In this document: in pieces, positions 17,170 through 26,098 of the stretch
Layout: each line of letters opens with the position of its first letter
How positions within the stretch are numbered: position 1 is the first letter of the stretch
NCBI GenBank assembly: GCA_023269585.1
Contig: JAHFTC010000005.1
Location: 31,213 to 90,354, forward strand
Direction of reading: 5' to 3'
DNA: 59,142 bases
Origin: Opitutaceae bacterium
Lineage (GTDB): Bacteria > Verrucomicrobiota > Verrucomicrobiia > Opitutales > Opitutaceae
Translations under genes and position numbers: made by a program
The notes under the pieces: generated by a model
Databases searched by the model: none
Seen by the model: the letters and a program-made list of their open reading frames with translations, nothing else
What the model was told of the DNA's origin: nothing

Positions 17170-19037
17170 CGGCGAACCCCCTTGAGTGCCGCGGCTTTCC
17201 GGTCGGGCGGAAGATCCGTCGTGGCGAGCCACTTCTCGGCGGCGGACGCGTCGTAGAACGACCAGTGGCGAGCAACTGTCTCCAGCGCCGCTTGACGCAT
17301 GGACGGATCGCTGATGCGAGTTGCCCATTGTGCCGCGGCAAGCGGGTCGGAAATCGCCCACTCGCTGCAAATCAGCTCGGGCGCTTGGGCGCGGACCGCC
17401 GCATCGGGATGCGTCGAGACCCAGCGAACCGCCGCGTCTGGGTCGGTCGTGCTCCAGTTGCGCAAGACTGCCACGCTGGCGGATTGGCGGGCGGACTCGT
17501 CCGTGAGCTTGGCGGCCCAGGCTGCAGCGGCGGCGGGTGCGGTTGCGGCCCAAGCATTGGCGACCGTGGAAAGGGCTTGGGGTGGTTGCAGGCCGGAGGG
17601 TAGGGCGAGAAACAGCTCCGCCGCAGCTTCCGGAGCGGTGAAGGCGAGCCGTTGGAGCGACGAACTCAGAAACTGCTTACGAGTGGGGTCGGATGGCAGC
17701 AACGGCAGCAGCGCGAGGGTTTCCTGGGCGGAAAGGTAGTAGGAGCTGCTGGCGAGCTGTGAGTAGAGCTGGTCCGACTGCAGATCGGGAAAATCGCGTT
17801 GAAGGTCCGCGAGTGCACCCGCCGGATCGCTCTGAAAGCGTCGCATGAGCAACCGCTTCACGGCTTGGTTTCGCTCGGCGCCGAGCGGAAGCTGCCGGAC
17901 GTACGCGGTGGCGGCGGCCGGGTCGGTGGCCGTCCAAGGGCCGAGAATCGCCGAGAGGGCGGCAATGCGACTCTCGGGAGGGATCTCGTCGAGATATCCG
18001 AGCGCTTCCCGGGGCGCGCGCTCCGCGACCTCTTTGACGATCTGGAGTTGCGCCGCCGAGCGCTCGCCGCCGGCGGGCAGTGCGGCCTTGAGCCATTTGA
18101 AGGCAGACTCGGGATCGGTAGCCATCGCTGTGACGGCGATGGTCAATGATCGGGACCGCCCGGCGCCGGACGGCAATGTGAGCGCAAACTCGGCTGCGAG
18201 CTTGGGATCGCTGGCGGTCAAGGCGTCGACGATCTGGCCGGCTGCGAGCTCGCGCGGCTCGCCCTCCGGGACACGAGTGAGGATGGTCGTGGCCGCGGCC
18301 GGATCGCGCAGGACCATAGCGTGGACGGCACTGCCGAGCGCGAAGCGGCCGCCTTGCTCGGAACACAAGGAGATGGCGGTGTCGAACGCTGCCGCGGGAT
18401 CCTCCGCCGCCTGAACGGACACGAGCGATTGAATCGCCAGATTACGTATCCTGGGATTGGGAATATTCTTCACCCAGGCTTTGGCGCGGGCGGGATCGCT
18501 CGCCAGCCAAGCGGACAAGACATCATCCAAAGTCTCCCAGCCGCCGGGAATGTCGGTGGAGGTGATAAGCGCGGCGACCTCCGCGGGGGCTTGATCGCTC
18601 CAAGCGGAGAAAACGTCGCGGAGGGCGCTGCGGCGGTCGTCGAGGGTGGGGCGCGCTTCGGCCCAGGCGCGGGCGGCGGCGGGATCGGCGGCGACCCAGC
18701 GGCCGAGGAGCGTGGCGCGACAGCGGTCGCGGTCGAGCGGGCGTGGAAGTTTCGAGACGATATCGAGCAGCGCGGGGATCTCCGCCGGTCCGGCGGTGGC
18801 GAGCAGGGCGCGGAGTTCGCGCGGAGTGAGTATGCGATCGCCGGAGGCGAAGTGGGCGAGCGCCTCGGCGGCGTTCGGGGGGCGTGGGTTCGTGTTCGCA
18901 GCGCCGCCCGGCGTGGGGGATGAACTCGGGACCGAGACGGGCGCGGGGGCCGGCGAGAACATTCGTCCCGCCCCCCAGCCAGCCGCGAAGAGGCCAGTGG
19001 CAAGTGCGAGATGGCGGACGAAGTGTGCGCTGCGCAT
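17166..19037 (-). CDS. Membrane-anchored DPAAA-type helical repeat protein (paralogue 1)
   Basis: The 623-residue protein has an N-terminal hydrophobic segment (HLALATGLFAAGWGAGRMF), a Pro/Ala-rich linker and then tandem helical repeats such as VAADPAAARAWAEARP, LASDPARAKAWVKNIP, ASDPKLAAEFALTLP and ATDPAAATAYVRQLP. It is clearly homologous to the gene immediately downstream, with which it shares an ATGA overlap. I preferred the ATG at 19037 to a TTG five codons upstream. The gene lies 50 bp downstream of the ankyrin/TonB fusion, so the three may form one operon. No enzymatic residue pattern is visible; the repeats suggest a periplasmic protein-protein interaction surface. Confidence 0.85.
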   Translation of the reverse strand: MRSAHFVRHLALATGLFAAGWGAGRMFSPAPAPVSVPSSSPTPGGAANTNPRPPNAAEALAHFASGDRILTPRELRALLATAGPAEIPALLDIVSKLPRPLDRDRCRATLLGRWVAADPAAARAWAEARPTLDDRRSALRDVFSAWSDQAPAEVAALITSTDIPGGWETLDDVLSAWLASDPARAKAWVKNIPNPRIRNLAIQSLVSVQAAEDPAAAFDTAISLCSEQGGRFALGSAVHAMVLRDPAAATTILTRVPEGEPRELAAGQIVDALTASDPKLAAEFALTLPSGAGRSRSLTIAVTAMATDPESAFKWLKAALPAGGERSAAQLQIVKEVAERAPREALGYLDEIPPESRIAALSAILGPWTATDPAAATAYVRQLPLGAERNQAVKRLLMRRFQSDPAGALADLQRDFPDLQSDQLYSQLASSSYYLSAQETLALLPLLPSDPTRKQFLSSSLQRLAFTAPEAAAELFLALPSGLQPPQALSTVANAWAATAPAAAAAWAAKLTDESARQSASVAVLRNWSTTDPDAAVRWVSTHPDAAVRAQAPELICSEWAISDPLAAAQWATRISDPSMRQAALETVARHWSFYDASAAEKWLATTDLPPDRKAAALKGVRR

Positions 19038-19087
19038 GAGTACCGGGGGCAACGTCTTGATTCAGCGGAGGCGCGTGGGAGCTGAGG

Positions 19088-21469
19088 TCACCTGACCATG
19101 AAGGGGAACGCCTGCTGGACGCGGCAGGCGACCGGGCGGTTTTCGACCATGGCGGGTTTGAACTGCCACTGCTTCACCGCGGCGATCGCGGCGACGCCGA
19201 AAGCCGGGTGCGTGGCGTCGACGACTTTCACGTTGCGGATCGCACCGTCGCTCGCGACGACGAACTCCACGATCGCGGAGCCGTTGACGCCTTTTCGCTT
19301 GAGCTCCTCCGGGTAACGGGGCGCCACCCGGGAGATCGGGCTGACCTGCACATCGACGCGGTAGGAGTCGAAAGTCAGCTCGGAGCGGTCGTTGAACTGG
19401 ACGGGAATGCGCACGAGGGTGGGCACGGCGACCCCGTCCTTGAAGGCCGGGTTGAAGCGCGAGTTGAGCACGGTGCGCACGGCGGATTGGGAGAGCCGGC
19501 AATCCTCGCAGGTGGCGCGGGCGAAGGCGGGGCGGCCGTCGCTGCCGATGACGGCAGCGACCACCACCACCTCGCCCTTGAAGTCGGACTCGTCGGGGTC
19601 CCGCGGGTCGATGACCGGGCATAGCTCGAAGAGGGAAGGTTTCTTTTCGAGCTGGGCCGACGGCACGATCTGCGTATCGGCCGGCTGCGGCGTATCCACC
19701 GCTCCCGCCGCGCGGAGCAGGGCCTCGCTGCGCGCGGCCTTCGAGAGAGAGGCGATCTGGAGGGCGGACCAGCCGCCGGGGGTGCGATGGCCGGGCGGCA
19801 TGCCTTCGCGCAGCGCGGCGGCGACGAAGGTGTCCGCATCCATGGCGAGCGCCTGGGTGAGGTCGGCGTCGAAGAGTGGTGACGCGGGGTTGGCGCGGGC
19901 CCCGGCGGCGAGGAGGAGGTCGACGGATTCGGTCGAGCCGGAGCAGACGGCAAACGAGAGGGGCCGGTACAGGGCGCCCTGCCAGGCGAATTCCGCCGAG
20001 GGTTCGGCACCGGCGGCGAGCAGCGTTTTCACGGTCGGCGCGGAGCCGGAGTAGCAGGCGGCAACCAGCGGTGTGATCATTCCCTTGGTACGGGAGCCCT
20101 CGGGTCGTGCGCCGGCGGTGAGGAGCAGACCGGCGGCGGCGGCATGGCCCCGGCTGGCGGCGGCCAGCAGCGGGGTGGCGCCGGCCTTGTTGGCGAGATT
20201 CGGATCGGCCTTTGCGGCGAGGAGATCGCGGATGATCTCCTCGTGGCCTTCGCGCGCCGCGCTGAGGAGTGCGGTTTGCTCGCGCCAGAAGAAGTCGGGC
20301 TTCGCCTTCCGGGCGAGCAGGATGCGGACGAGTTCACGTTGGCCCAACGCGGCCTTGGCGACGAGGGTGCGGTTCTCGCCATCCGGGGCGAAATCGAACT
20401 TGGCGCCGCGGGCAAGCATCAGTTCCACCGCCGGAGTGCAGCCGGAGAGGATGGCGAGCAGCGCGGGATTCTGCCGGTAGCGGTTGGCTCCATCGAGCTG
20501 CGCCTTCGCCTCGATCAGGAGGCGGCAGACGTCGGCGGCGCAATTGTTGGCGGCGAGGTGGAGCGGCGTGTTTTCTTCGGCGTTGAGCGCCGCCGTGGAG
20601 GCGCCGCCCGCCAGCAACTTCGCGACGACGGCAGTTCGGTGGCAACCCGCGGCGAGGTGGAGGGCGGAGTCGTCGTTGGCTGTCCGCGTCTTCGTGTTCG
20701 CACCGAGTTCGAGGAGCGCGGCGACGGCTTCGCTGGCTCCCGCCTGCGCGCAGCGGTGGAGGAGGTTGGGCTCGTCCTTGGGCGTGACGGGAATCGCGCC
20801 AGTGGAGCGGAGCGCGGCAGCGACCTCAGCATCGCGACCGAGGGCGGCCAACGTCCCGAGGCGCACGCCTTCGCTCTGGTCGGAAGCGACCTGAATGGGA
20901 AGGGCCCGGCCGTCCTCCACGAGCAGGAAGCAGGGGTTTCCGGTGACCGCTGCGGGGTAGAGGTCGAGGTTGGTGTGGTCGAAGGCGAAGACGCCCTTGC
21001 CGCGGTTCTGCAGCGGGAACGCGCGGACGATCGTGGGGCCGGTCGCGGTGGGCCAGAGACAGACGAGGATGGCCTGCTCGGGATTAGTGGGCTGCCAGCG
21101 GCCGGCGGGGCCAACGAGTGACTTGGCGCACAGGCGGATGTTGCGGGCTTTCCAGCGCGGAGGCTTGCCGGAGTCGGAGGGGGCAGGGAAGGCGACGAGA
21201 TCAAAGGTGGTGGCCGTGTCGATGAAGCCGGGGTTCTCCGCCGGATCGCCCGCGAGACGCAGCGGCGCGGTGGCCGGGATCTCGACCTCCCCGGCGGCGC
21301 CGGCACCGATCACACGGCGCTGCTCGGTGCGCAGGATGCGCGTCCAGACGCCGTTGACCTCTGCCTCGAGGGCGAGCGGGGCGGGTTCGGCGCGGGCGAG
21401 GGTGGTGGCCAGCGCCAAGGCGAGCGCGGTGATCCAGAAGCCGAATCCACTCCGGTGCGGGGTATCCAT
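19088..21469 (-). CDS. Secreted ankyrin-repeat protein with two TonB C-terminal-like domains
   Basis: The 793-residue protein has a signal peptide (WITALALALATTLARA, cleavage near residue 27). Residues 29-200 form an unassigned beta-rich region. Ankyrin repeats follow from about 230 to 590, with clear consensus such as SALHLAAGCHRTAVVAKLLAG, TPLHLAANN and TPLLAAASRGHAAAAGLLL. Two TonB-C-like modules end the protein: a degenerate one at about 630-695 and a canonical one at about 705-793 (PRYPEELKRKGVNGSAIVEF, AAIAAVKQWQFKPA). In ordinary TonB this module contacts TonB-box receptors. Here there is no N-terminal TonB anchor, so a free periplasmic partner role is inferred. The ATG at 21469 starts a clean signal peptide. 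The gene is divergent from the DUF4919-like gene across 123 bp. Confidence 0.87.
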   Translation of the reverse strand: MDTPHRSGFGFWITALALALATTLARAEPAPLALEAEVNGVWTRILRTEQRRVIGAGAAGEVEIPATAPLRLAGDPAENPGFIDTATTFDLVAFPAPSDSGKPPRWKARNIRLCAKSLVGPAGRWQPTNPEQAILVCLWPTATGPTIVRAFPLQNRGKGVFAFDHTNLDLYPAAVTGNPCFLLVEDGRALPIQVASDQSEGVRLGTLAALGRDAEVAAALRSTGAIPVTPKDEPNLLHRCAQAGASEAVAALLELGANTKTRTANDDSALHLAAGCHRTAVVAKLLAGGASTAALNAEENTPLHLAANNCAADVCRLLIEAKAQLDGANRYRQNPALLAILSGCTPAVELMLARGAKFDFAPDGENRTLVAKAALGQRELVRILLARKAKPDFFWREQTALLSAAREGHEEIIRDLLAAKADPNLANKAGATPLLAAASRGHAAAAGLLLTAGARPEGSRTKGMITPLVAACYSGSAPTVKTLLAAGAEPSAEFAWQGALYRPLSFAVCSGSTESVDLLLAAGARANPASPLFDADLTQALAMDADTFVAAALREGMPPGHRTPGGWSALQIASLSKAARSEALLRAAGAVDTPQPADTQIVPSAQLEKKPSLFELCPVIDPRDPDESDFKGEVVVVAAVIGSDGRPAFARATCEDCRLSQSAVRTVLNSRFNPAFKDGVAVPTLVRIPVQFNDRSELTFDSYRVDVQVSPISRVAPRYPEELKRKGVNGSAIVEFVVASDGAIRNVKVVDATHPAFGVAAIAAVKQWQFKPAMVENRPVACRVQQAFPFMVR

Positions 21470-21592
21470 GGGCGGAGGCAAACGGCGGGGCGCAAGCATC
21501 GCAAGCCGAAGCTGCGCGGCCGGTCGCCAACATCCCAGAACGAGTCTTGCACGGCAGGGGACGCCAACTACGCTGCCCCCGTGTATACCCCC

Positions 21593-22333
21593 ATGGCGAG
21601 CGGAGCGAACGGGCGGAAGATGATGATGGCGTGCCGCGGTGCGGCGCTGCTTGCGGCGATGCTGGTGCTGACGGCCGGTGTGAGGGCGGCACCGCCTGCG
21701 CCGGCGGCTCCCGCCACAGCCTCCGCCCCGGCGCCCGAGGAGCGCGCCGCCCGTGCGGAGGCGCACCGGAAGCTGCGTTTGGAATATGCCGCCTCGCCGG
21801 CGTACAACCCCTATGCCTCGGAAACCGGCGAGAGCCGGAAGCGTGCGAGCGAACTGTTGGAGGAGAAGAAGGATTTTGCCGGTGCGATCGCCGAGGCGGC
21901 CAAGGGGCTGGAGCACGACCGATTTAATATCCAGCTGTTGATGACGAAGGCAGCGGCCCACCGCGCGGCGGGCGACATCGCGCAGGCGGACGAGACGCGG
22001 CAGAGGTGGATGGCGCTGATGGATTCGATCCTGGAGAGCGGAGACGGGCGGTCGTTCGAGACCGCGTTCCAGGTGATCAGCGTCGACGAGGAATACGCGG
22101 TGCTGGGAATCTTCCGGCTTGAGATGGAGAACCAGCGCCTAATCGAACACGAGGGGCACCAGTACGATGTGCTCGAGGCGCGTTCGCCGAAATCGGGCAA
22201 CACGCTGACGATCTATTTCAACATCGACCTGCCGAAGCAGTGGTTGGACAAGCGCCTGCGCGGTGCCGACGCGGAGGCGGAGACGGGCTCGGAGGATGAA
22301 GAGAAGATGCCAACGCCGGTACCGCCCCAGTGA
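21593..22333 (+). CDS. Exported DUF4919-like protein
   Basis: The 246-residue product has an N-terminal signal peptide (hydrophobic core AALLAAMLVLTAGVRA) followed by an Ala/Pro linker. The body has YAASPAYNPYASETGESRKRASELL, which resembles the YNPY hallmark of DUF4919. It continues with a TPR-like helical pair and a C-terminal beta region (EHEGHQYDVLEARSPKSGN). I assign DUF4919 from memory, with moderate certainty. The first ATG at 21593 was chosen; a cluster of ATGs at 21620-21630 offers alternatives nearer the hydrophobic core. It is divergent from the ankyrin gene and 157 bp upstream of the DUF5069 gene. Confidence 0.75.
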   Translation: MASGANGRKMMMACRGAALLAAMLVLTAGVRAAPPAPAAPATASAPAPEERAARAEAHRKLRLEYAASPAYNPYASETGESRKRASELLEEKKDFAGAIAEAAKGLEHDRFNIQLLMTKAAAHRAAGDIAQADETRQRWMALMDSILESGDGRSFETAFQVISVDEEYAVLGIFRLEMENQRLIEHEGHQYDVLEARSPKSGNTLTIYFNIDLPKQWLDKRLRGADAEAETGSEDEEKMPTPVPPQ

Positions 22334-22490
22334 AACTGTCCGGCCGGAGCTGGCCGCCGATCCGCCGTGAGGTGCGGGCGGCGACGAGCGGCAAAGCGTT
22401 CGGGCCCGTTCCGGTTTCGAATGTGCCGTTTACCTCGGCAACGGCCGGGCGGGTTTGCTTCGGCCGACGAATCCAACTCCCTCTGCTCCC

Positions 22491-22910
22491 ATGAAAATTC
22501 CCGGACTGCGCAGCGACTACGAACAGGTCGGCGGCCTCGTCTTCTTCGGCCGCATGCTCGACAAGATCCGTCTCAAGGCCGCGGGTACGTTGCCCGCCGA
22601 CTACTACACCGGCACCGCCAATCGCACGCATTTCGATGCGCGCTGCTGCACCTTCCTGCGCGCCGACTACGAGCGGGTCGTCGCCCGAGTGCTGCAGGGC
22701 GGCACCGATGCCGAGATCCTCGAGTGGTGCTACGCGAATTTCTACCGGCCGAGCACGGACGAGATCGAGATCTGGAACGGCTTCATGACGAAGCGCGGCT
22801 GGCGCGATGGCGGCAGTCCCGAACTCGAGCAGGCGAAGACCGATCGTGGCTTCGGCGGCCGACCCGACATCCAGACTTGGTTCGACCTGCACCGCGCCGA
22901 GGAGGCGTGA
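22491..22910 (+). CDS. DUF5069 domain-containing protein
   Basis: The 139-residue cytoplasmic protein begins MKIPGLRSDYEQVGGLVFFG and contains RMLDKIRLKAAGTLP, HFDARCCTFL, VLQGGTDAEILEWCY and EIEIWNGFMTKRGW, which together match DUF5069 (PF16798), a family common in Verrucomicrobia. The function of the family is unknown to me. The conserved cysteine pair at about residues 48-49 and the EWCY cysteine could bind metal, but this is inference. The ATG at 22491 is well placed. There is no signal peptide. The downstream gap holds a repeat cassette. Confidence 0.85.
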   Translation: MKIPGLRSDYEQVGGLVFFGRMLDKIRLKAAGTLPADYYTGTANRTHFDARCCTFLRADYERVVARVLQGGTDAEILEWCYANFYRPSTDEIEIWNGFMTKRGWRDGGSPELEQAKTDRGFGGRPDIQTWFDLHRAEEA

Positions 22911-22920
22911 GGGCGCGGTG

Positions 22921-23157
22921 AGCGGTGGACAGTCGACAGTGGACGGTCGACGGTGACCAGTAGACGGTGGCGTGCAGGGCATTTGATCGGCGGACGCTTG
23001 CGGGTGGACGCGCTTGCCCTCAAGCGCGTCGTGGACCCGGACCGCGACGTCGCGAGTGTGATCCAGCGGAGTATTCTGCCTGCCGGCCATTGACGACTCA
23101 CGCCCGCCGCCGATGACCGACCACAGTCCACCGACCACAGTCCACCGTCCACCGGCG
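22921..23157. repeat. Intergenic cassette bounded by inverted GTGGAC/GTCGAC word repeats
   Basis: The left arm (22921-22968) is made of the words GTGGACAGTCGACAGTGGAC and CGGTCGACGGTGACC. The right arm (23111-23157) carries the same words in inverted orientation (GACCACAGTCCACCGACCAC). They enclose about 140 bp of unrelated sequence. The same word family appears at 33638-33674. The gap 22911-23220 contains no gene. Confidence 0.6.
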
Positions 23158-23220
23158 GTGCGGTACCGTTCTGGACACGGGCGGGGCGGCGCGATTAGCT
23201 CGGCCCGCCCCAACCCCGCG

Positions 23221-23916
23221 ATGACCACCCATCCTCCGTTGCCCGCGCCTGCGCCGGACGCGCCGCGCACGAGCTTCCATCACAAAGCCGCCAAGTACGT
23301 GTTTTGGGCGCTGGTCCTGAGTTTCGGCCTCAACCTTGTCTCGCGCGGGGTGTTCAACGCCGCGGGTCCCGAATTCGACGTGGCGCGACGGGTATTCGGC
23401 GTGCTGATGGGTGTCGTGTTCGTCTCCGTCGTCCCCGCCGGCATCATTGCGCTCTGCGGCATTCCGAAGCACGGGCGCAAAGGGCTGTTGGGGCCGGGGC
23501 TGACCGGGATCCTCCTGCCGCTCCTGCTCGTGGGCATGGCGGTTCCGGCCTTCCATCAAGTGCGTAGCAACGCGCTGGAGATGCGCGCCCGCCAGCAGGC
23601 CCAACAACTCGCCGACGAGCTCAACACCGGCGCGCCGAAGATGCTCGACGAGGTCACACGCCTCGAAGGCGCGAAGGTCGACCCGGCGAAGACGGTCACG
23701 GTCTCGATCACGCTCACCGGCGTGGCGAAGTCCGAACTCGATCCCGCGCTGTGGCAGGAGAAGGTCGTGGCGGCGGTTAAGCAGAATGTGGAGACGACCG
23801 CGCTGGCGAGCCTGGTGAAGACGGGCGTGACGCTCGTGTACCGCTATACGGACCGGGACGGCGTGCTGGTCGATGAACTCGTCTTCCGCCCCGAAGACTT
23901 CCGAACGAAAAAGTGA
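23221..23916 (+). CDS. Three-span inner membrane protein of unknown function
   Basis: The 231-residue protein has three predicted membrane helices: KYVFWALVLSFGLNLVSRGV (about 25-44), VFGVLMGVVFVSVVPAGIIAL (about 59-79) and LLGPGLTGILLPLLLVGMAV (about 88-108). A soluble charged C-terminal half of about 120 residues follows. That half has alternating helices and strands (TVTVSITLTGVA, LVYRYTDRDGVLVDELVF). I do not recognise the family. The ATG at 23221 was chosen because the open frame upstream runs through the repeat cassette. No operon partner is evident. Confidence 0.75.
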   Translation: MTTHPPLPAPAPDAPRTSFHHKAAKYVFWALVLSFGLNLVSRGVFNAAGPEFDVARRVFGVLMGVVFVSVVPAGIIALCGIPKHGRKGLLGPGLTGILLPLLLVGMAVPAFHQVRSNALEMRARQQAQQLADELNTGAPKMLDEVTRLEGAKVDPAKTVTVSITLTGVAKSELDPALWQEKVVAAVKQNVETTALASLVKTGVTLVYRYTDRDGVLVDELVFRPEDFRTKK

Positions 23917-24124
23917 GCCGCGGTTTACGGACGGCCCGTGCGGAAGCCGGAGCGGTCCGGGCGCGAGGTCGGCCCCTCTCGCTGGCACGGTGGCGTCGCG
24001 GCGAGCGCCGTCCCTGAGTGCGTGAGTTTCCCCTTTCGCTCCGAGCTCCCCGCCGCGGCGGCCGATCGCGCGGGGTTGGGGCTTGCCGAAAACGCGGGAG
24101 CCATCGCACATTCGCGCTCCACGT

Positions 24125-25840
24125 ATGAATCTCCCGGCCTTCCCCACGGCGTGCGCCTCATGGTCTGTTCTCTCGCGTTCGGGCCGTGTCTTTGCCCGGC
24201 TGGGTTGGGCGGTGGGCCTGGTGTGGCTGGTCGGGTGCGGGCGTGCCCCCGAGGCGGGGACGAACGCGGAAAAATCGGCGGCCGCGTCGGCGGTGGCGCC
24301 GGTCTTCGAGGATATCACGGCTCAGGCGGGCATGGATTTTGTCCACCAGTTGGCCAACGGCCAGCTCGACAACATCATGAAGTCCGACGGCGCCGGCGGC
24401 ACGATCCTCGATTTCGACGGTGATGGGTTCATGGACGTCTACCTCGCGAACTCCGGGCCGGTGCCCGTGCTCTCCGAGGCGCCCCCGGGCACGCCGCGCC
24501 TGCCGAATGCGCTCTTTCGCAATCGCGGCGACGGCACGTTCGAGAACGTGACGAAAGCCGCGGGCGTCGAGGGGTGGGGCTTCGGCACCACCGCGGCCGC
24601 GGCCGACTACGACAACGACGGGCACACCGATCTGCTCGTGGTGAATTTCGGGGGGCTGATCCTGTACCGGAACCGCGGCGACGGCACGTTCGAGGACGTC
24701 ACCGCCCGGGCCGGCCTCAGCTCGAAACTTTCGGGCATCTCCGCGACGTTCTTCGATGCGGACAACGACGGGCGGCTCGACCTGTTCGTCGCGAACTACC
24801 TCGTGTTCGACCCCGCGATCAAGCCGCCGGCGGGCGCGAACATCCCGTACCCCGGACCGCTCTCCTACGAGGCGGAGCCGAATCTCCTCTACCGCAACCG
24901 CGGCGATGGCACGTTCGAGGACGTGAGCGAGGCCTCCGGTATCCGGATTCCCGGGCACCGCGGCATGTCGGTCACGCCGCTGGACTACGACCTCGATGGC
25001 GACCAGGACCTCTACGTCTCCAACGACGGTACGGCCAACCTGCTGCTCGCCAACGACGGCAAGGGACAGTTCAAGGACGTTGGCCTGGAGTGCGGCGTGG
25101 CCGTGAATCAGTTCGGCGAAGCCGGCGGCTCGATGGGCGCGGCGGTGGGCGACGTCAACGCCGACGGGCTGCCGGACCTCTTCGTCACGCGTTTCGGCAA
25201 CGCCTCGCTCTACCTGAACTCCCCCGGCGGCCTCTTCGACGACCGCATCGCGGCGTCGGGCCTGCTGTCCCTCTCATCGCAGTACACGGGCTGGGGCGGC
25301 AACTTCCTCGACTTCGACAACGACGGCGACCTCGACGTGTTCGTCGCCAACGGCGACCCGCACTACCTGAAGGGCATGCTCAGCCTGCTGCTGGAGAACC
25401 AGGGCCGAGGTACGTTCACGGACGCGGCGGGGCAGGGCGGACCTTTTTTCCAGCGGTCGCTGAACCTGCGCGGCAGCGGTGCGTTCGACTTCGACAACGA
25501 CGGGCGGATGGACCTCATCGCCACCAGCCTCGGCGACCGCGCGGTGTTGTTGCGCAACCGATACGCTGCGCCCGGCCACTGGCTGACGCTGAAACTCGTC
25601 GGCACGCGCAGCAACCGCGACGGCTTCGGCGCCCAGGTGAAGGTGGTCGCCGGGACGCGCACCTGGCAGGCCGAGGCGCGGTGCCCGACCAGCTACGTTT
25701 TCCAGCAGGACCCGCGGCTGCACTTCGGTCTCGGCGCCGCGGCGACGGTGGACCGCATCGAGATCCGTTGGCCCAGCGGTCAGACGCAGACCATCGCCAA
25801 TCCGGCGGTGGACCGGATCCTGCGCATCGAGGAGCCCTGA
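24125..25840 (+). CDS. CRTAC1-family FG-GAP/ASPIC-UnbV lipoprotein
   Basis: The 571-residue product belongs to the CRTAC1-type family: FG-GAP/VCBS propeller repeats with calcium-binding DxDxDGxxD loops (DFDGDGFMDVY, DYDNDGHTDLL, DADNDGRLDLF, DFDNDGDLDVF) and a C-terminal ASPIC/UnbV module (GTRSNRDGFGAQVKV, HFGLGAAATVDRIEIRWPSG). The N-terminus ends in the lipobox LVGC, with the lipid-bearing cysteine at 38, so it should sit on the cell surface or periplasmic face. FRNRGDGTFENVT-type linkers recur about every 60 residues. The ATG at 24125 was preferred to a TTG at 24083. It is followed by a close paralogue in the same direction across a repeat-containing gap. Ligand unknown. Confidence 0.92.
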   Translation: MNLPAFPTACASWSVLSRSGRVFARLGWAVGLVWLVGCGRAPEAGTNAEKSAAASAVAPVFEDITAQAGMDFVHQLANGQLDNIMKSDGAGGTILDFDGDGFMDVYLANSGPVPVLSEAPPGTPRLPNALFRNRGDGTFENVTKAAGVEGWGFGTTAAAADYDNDGHTDLLVVNFGGLILYRNRGDGTFEDVTARAGLSSKLSGISATFFDADNDGRLDLFVANYLVFDPAIKPPAGANIPYPGPLSYEAEPNLLYRNRGDGTFEDVSEASGIRIPGHRGMSVTPLDYDLDGDQDLYVSNDGTANLLLANDGKGQFKDVGLECGVAVNQFGEAGGSMGAAVGDVNADGLPDLFVTRFGNASLYLNSPGGLFDDRIAASGLLSLSSQYTGWGGNFLDFDNDGDLDVFVANGDPHYLKGMLSLLLENQGRGTFTDAAGQGGPFFQRSLNLRGSGAFDFDNDGRMDLIATSLGDRAVLLRNRYAAPGHWLTLKLVGTRSNRDGFGAQVKVVAGTRTWQAEARCPTSYVFQQDPRLHFGLGAAATVDRIEIRWPSGQTQTIANPAVDRILRIEEP

Positions 25841-25860
25841 GGTCGGATGAGGCAGACGGA

Positions 25861-26000
25861 CCGACAGAAGGTAACGAAGGAAACGAAGGCACGTCGGCTC
25901 AGGAATGTTCCGTGCTTGGGGGCTTCCATTCTTCTGCCGGTGGAGATCATGATCGCGAACAATTGGTTCGTGCTTCGTTCTCTTCGTTACCTTCTGTCGG
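25861..26000. repeat. Intergenic cassette with 19-bp perfect inverted repeat ends
   Basis: CCGACAGAAGGTAACGAAG at 25861-25879 is repeated exactly in inverted orientation at 25982-26000, enclosing 102 bp between the two CRTAC1 genes. The left arm continues into further AACGAAGG words. In RNA the arms could form a long stem. No open frame inside makes sense. Confidence 0.75.
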
Positions 26001-26098
26001 CTCGAACGGCATTTTTCAGATTCAGCTGTCCTCCGCCCCTCATTTCCTCTCTTTTGTGAACTGTCCTGTCTTTGGTCCGCCCGAACTCTTTTCCGCAC

